This document shows, one piece after another, positions 61,135-64,000 of a DNA stretch of 64,000 nucleotides (the first letter of the stretch is position 1; every line of letters starts with the position of its first letter). The notes under the pieces are model-generated. The model saw only the letters and a list, made by a program, of their open reading frames with translations, was not told the DNA's origin and made no database searches. The stretch spans positions 15,221,398 through 15,285,397 of the forward strand of contig JAUJPP010000003.1 in the NCBI GenBank assembly GCA_030562195.1, written 5' to 3'. The position numbers and the translations under genes were made by a program. Source of the DNA: Nipponacmea schrenckii (taxonomy: Eukaryota; Mollusca; Gastropoda; Lottiidae).

Positions 61135-61950
61135 AATAATAATAATAAACTCTTTATTTTACATGGGTCCAATTAGGCCCAATACACAAGGACATGGTCC
61201 TGTCTCACATTCAGCCCATGGGGCAATACATTGGAAAAAAAAAAGAATTGCCAAAGCGTCAGTGCATGTGCTGCGAGCGGGCTTCCCAACCCTACTCCAT
61301 TTTATGTTCTTATTTTTCTATGGAGGGGGAGGTAGGATTTGTCCATGCTCAAGACCAGCTTTAAGGATGTTTACTCATCCCCCGACAGTAATAATTTAGA
61401 TTTTCAAAATGGTTCAAGTTAGGCCAAATAGAATTGTTGGTGGTGATATACCTGTGAGAAAAAGAGGCCAAAATAGAATTGTTGGTGGTGATATACCTGT
61501 GAGAAAGGGAAAAATAAAATTAATAAATTACTTAAATCATTAAATCATGGAGAAACACAATTGTTAAGATAGCCATCAGCAAGTAAGCCTATAGTTGGTG
61601 AAAAGAATACCTGTGTAACAGGAAGTAGGCTTATGTTAATGAAAGATTACCTAGAATCATCCTTCGAAAAGTCTTAAAATCTGATGCTGATTTTCGTCTA
61701 GACCATTCCATAAAATTGATCCTTGGTATTTAATACTTTGTTTAATCAAATTGATTCGTGGTTTTTGCACCACAAGTTTTGAATTTATGCTAGAATAAGG
61801 CGTCTGTTTATAGTTAAAGAGGCTTGAAAGGTAGAAAGGAGACAAGTTGTTCAGAGTTTTATACATAAATTTATACGAATTAAAATTATGCCTGGTTTTA
61901 ATGGTTTTATTAAAGGGGAAGGTATTAAGATGAATGAATACATACATCAT
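61135..61950 (-). mobile_element. 5'-truncated LINE (3' end of ORF and 3' UTR)
   Basis: On the minus strand, an ORF end (61950-61657) with YKFMYKTLNNLSPFYLSSLF, LVVQKPRINLI and GSILWNGL resembles the C-terminal region of CR1/jockey-like ORF2. It is followed by ~500 bases shared with the repeat at 40676-41343 and an ATT tail at 61135-61147. The block AGAATTGTTGGTGGTGATAT is duplicated in tandem here (61430-61507), and the ~300-base middle of copy 1 is missing. Joining ORF and 3' UTR into one element is inference from order and orientation. Confidence 0.6.
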
Positions 61951-63399
61951 TTCTTTTAATAATCATCACCTGTTCCTGGTTTAACATGATGCCAAGAAAT
62001 TAACCCGAAATTTCACCAGTTTCTTAATATTTCCTGAAGCTATGCTACCTTCTCTCTTGTCTATACCGTGCTTACTGAGAAAGTTATTCGGACTATAGGG
62101 TATATCATACCAGTATGGATGAATGAAACAATGAATGACGATGACTAATTTTGTCATAATATGCTTCACTTGAAATTTTTATCGCTTTAGATCGATTCAC
62201 ATTGAATAAAACTAATTCACTAGCTATATTACTATATTAACAATATCTTTATATCTCAGAGGCATGAAATGCATAAATATAGAGTAAAACATGGAGATGT
62301 GTTGATCAATTTATCGATAACAGTCATTGAATAATGATTAAGAAATGAACAAAATTTCACTAGTTCTTTACTAGTTTACACACAAAATATCTCACAAAAT
62401 TATTATATCAAAATTTACAACATTCTGTTACGCAACAACGGTATAGTTTATAATGTATGCTTATTGTATTCCTTGAAATAACGTATCAGTATTGAGATCA
62501 CACTGCACACAAAATATGTGAACTAAAGAAAGCTTGTATTACACCAGGTTTAAAAATAGAAACTTGTGAATATCTGCTCTAACAGTGCTGTAATAATCTA
62601 TTTCAGTATACCAAGATATCATATTTATACTAACATAATCTCATAGTCGACCAAAGACATGTTTGCATACCTGGAACAATTCGAAAGATAACATGAGCAT
62701 TCCCTTTAATTTTCAAGTAGTTATATAAATCAACACGAAGTCTAGCTTGTATAGTTTCAATCGCTATTTAATCTGCCTAAAAAATACGGCGAACTGCTCA
62801 TAAATAGGTTTACAATCTTTCCTGGATCTGCACATATATCTTGGCTCGACCAGAGTAAAAAAACAAACATGTGAATAATACACCTATAATTAATCTTGCC
62901 ACAGACACAATGTCATGCAGGGAATGTTTCAAGAGAGGATTAGCATTTCTTGAAATCTCCGACATTTAAAATGACCAACTGGTGATAGACTGGAACCATC
63001 TGTTCATGTTTTACAAATATATATTTCTTTTAAAAAAAATGACTAGCGTGTTTATAATGACCTTCTTATAACTTTTAAACCAACGCAGAATATCAGCAAT
63101 ATTAGTGTTCACCTGACTTTTATTTTATGAAACAAATCAAAAATTCTATTTGGAATAAGATAATTATCTATGACTGCACTTTGGTCTGTATTATATAGGA
63201 ACCAATTTATATTATATAGGAACCAATTTATATTTATAACTAAAACTAAATTTGGTGTAAGATATATTTTTAATTTGCATGTCTCGTGGATATAATATAC
63301 CTATTTTTTGAAAGCAGAACACTTTACACAGAAGCCCACAAATATTAAATTTACTGTTTCTGTTCACACACAAATCGTCAAATTTGAACTTAACCAAGA
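61951..63399. other. AT-rich intergenic DNA
   Basis: No gene recognised. A short tandem pair TTATATAGGAACCAATTTAT occurs at 63193-63232. Confidence 0.4.
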
Positions 63400-63530
63400 T
63401 CTCGTCATTTTATATGATTACACAGAATTTCATTAAAATCGGATAAAATTTGTAGACTCTATTGTTCTACTAAATGAAAGGCAATAATTCATATAACATT
63501 CATCGAAAAGTCGTTAAATTCAAACTTTTA
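63400..63530 (+). repeat. Single diverged ~150-base repeat unit
   Basis: TTTCATTAAAATCGG, TTTGTAGACTCTATTG, AAAGGCAATAATTCATA and ATCGAAAAGTCGTTAAATTC follow the same order as the unit of the array at 29620-30400. Confidence 0.6.
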
Positions 63531-63595
63531 TATTATAAAATCCGACCAAAACTCTAGCCTTCATAGCATTAACAACTTAAGACGGTCCGGCGGCT

Positions 63596-63817
63596 ATGAG
63601 CAGACGGGGTGGAGAGACCACAACATACGACCACATTAGAACGTGGGCGAATAAAAACAGAATTACTTATGAAGGATATGGATTACACCTTAAAAATATT
63701 CTGTCCCATATGGGGGAGGGTATGTCAACAATCTGTGAAAAAGTCTATTATATATCGAGGGAGACAGGAGTGATTACACGAGTAGTGCGGCGATCATTGA
63801 TGACTAGACCCGATTAG
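63596..63817 (+). other. Unidentified open frame in GC-richer island
   Basis: An open frame of 73 codons from ATG (MSRRGGETTTYDHIRTWANK) has coding-like composition, and the GC-richer stretch continues to about 63900 in other frames (Glu/Ser/Arg-rich). It could be the remnant of a mobile-element protein or an exon. I do not recognise it and it ends near the window edge. Confidence 0.2.
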
Positions 63818-64000
63818 ATAGATTGTCAAGAAGAATAACAGAAGAAGACACAGATGAAGCCCAAGAGCATAGGAGTAGTAGTAGAAGGATATGGGCATAA
63901 TGCATGAAAACGTCCTAATAGCGATGCATTCCTTTAGAAGCATATTTACTTGGCATAACTTAAGTAGAGAAGGGCGAATTGGAAAGACACGGTTTTCAAT

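Overview
The window looks like a piece of an AT-rich invertebrate nuclear genome, most likely a mollusc. The reasons are short exons bounded by GT-AG introns, a V-SINE/RUDI-like tRNA-derived SINE family, the 'AAGGGCAATAACTC'-type dispersed repeats common in molluscan DNA, CR1/L2-like and Ty3-type retroelements, and no prokaryotic gene organisation. The species assignment is inference; no search was run.

The only host genes I can support are two full-featured membrane (receptor) guanylyl cyclases arranged tail to tail. Gene A (+ strand, 18 exons seen, 2380-15031) enters the window part-way through its extracellular ligand-binding domain and runs to its stop codon; its 5' exons lie beyond the left edge. 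Gene B (- strand, 20 exons, 45601 down to 16436) is complete and encodes about 1237 residues: signal peptide, ANF-receptor-type ligand-binding domain, one membrane helix, pseudokinase (kinase homology) domain, signalling helix, class III cyclase domain and a long cytoplasmic tail. I reconstructed both by splicing, checking that phases match at every junction. The two genes share almost every intron position and phase. They differ by one intron in the kinase homology domain and have unrelated C-terminal tails. The stop codons are 1.4 kb apart. Both would convert GTP to cGMP when an extracellular ligand binds; all catalytic and guanine-selecting residues I can check are present.

Introns and flanks are full of mobile DNA. 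Position 1-1850 is a foldback element with degenerate 'TTTAGGCACAC' arrays in inverted arms. Gene A carries a decayed Ty3/gypsy pol fragment at 6230-7065. The 11.4 kb intron 8 of gene B holds a MITE-like element just downstream (intron 9), a complete and apparently very young Ty3/gypsy retrotransposon (24985-29606, identical 159-bp LTRs, 5-bp target duplication ATCAG), an array of ~150-bp repeats, and a 5'-truncated CR1/L2-like LINE (31792-34410). Intron 2 of gene B holds a 24-bp minisatellite, a Harbinger-like non-autonomous transposon, a LINE 3' fragment and a nested palindrome with ~65-bp near-perfect arms. Intron 1 holds a SINE.

From 45.7 kb to the right end I find no convincing gene: there is a 581-bp tandem duplication, ~140-bp repeats, a second foldback element built from 'AACTCGACAAGTCGCC' units, a SINE, a 42-bp minisatellite, a LINE fragment and large stretches of featureless AT-rich DNA.
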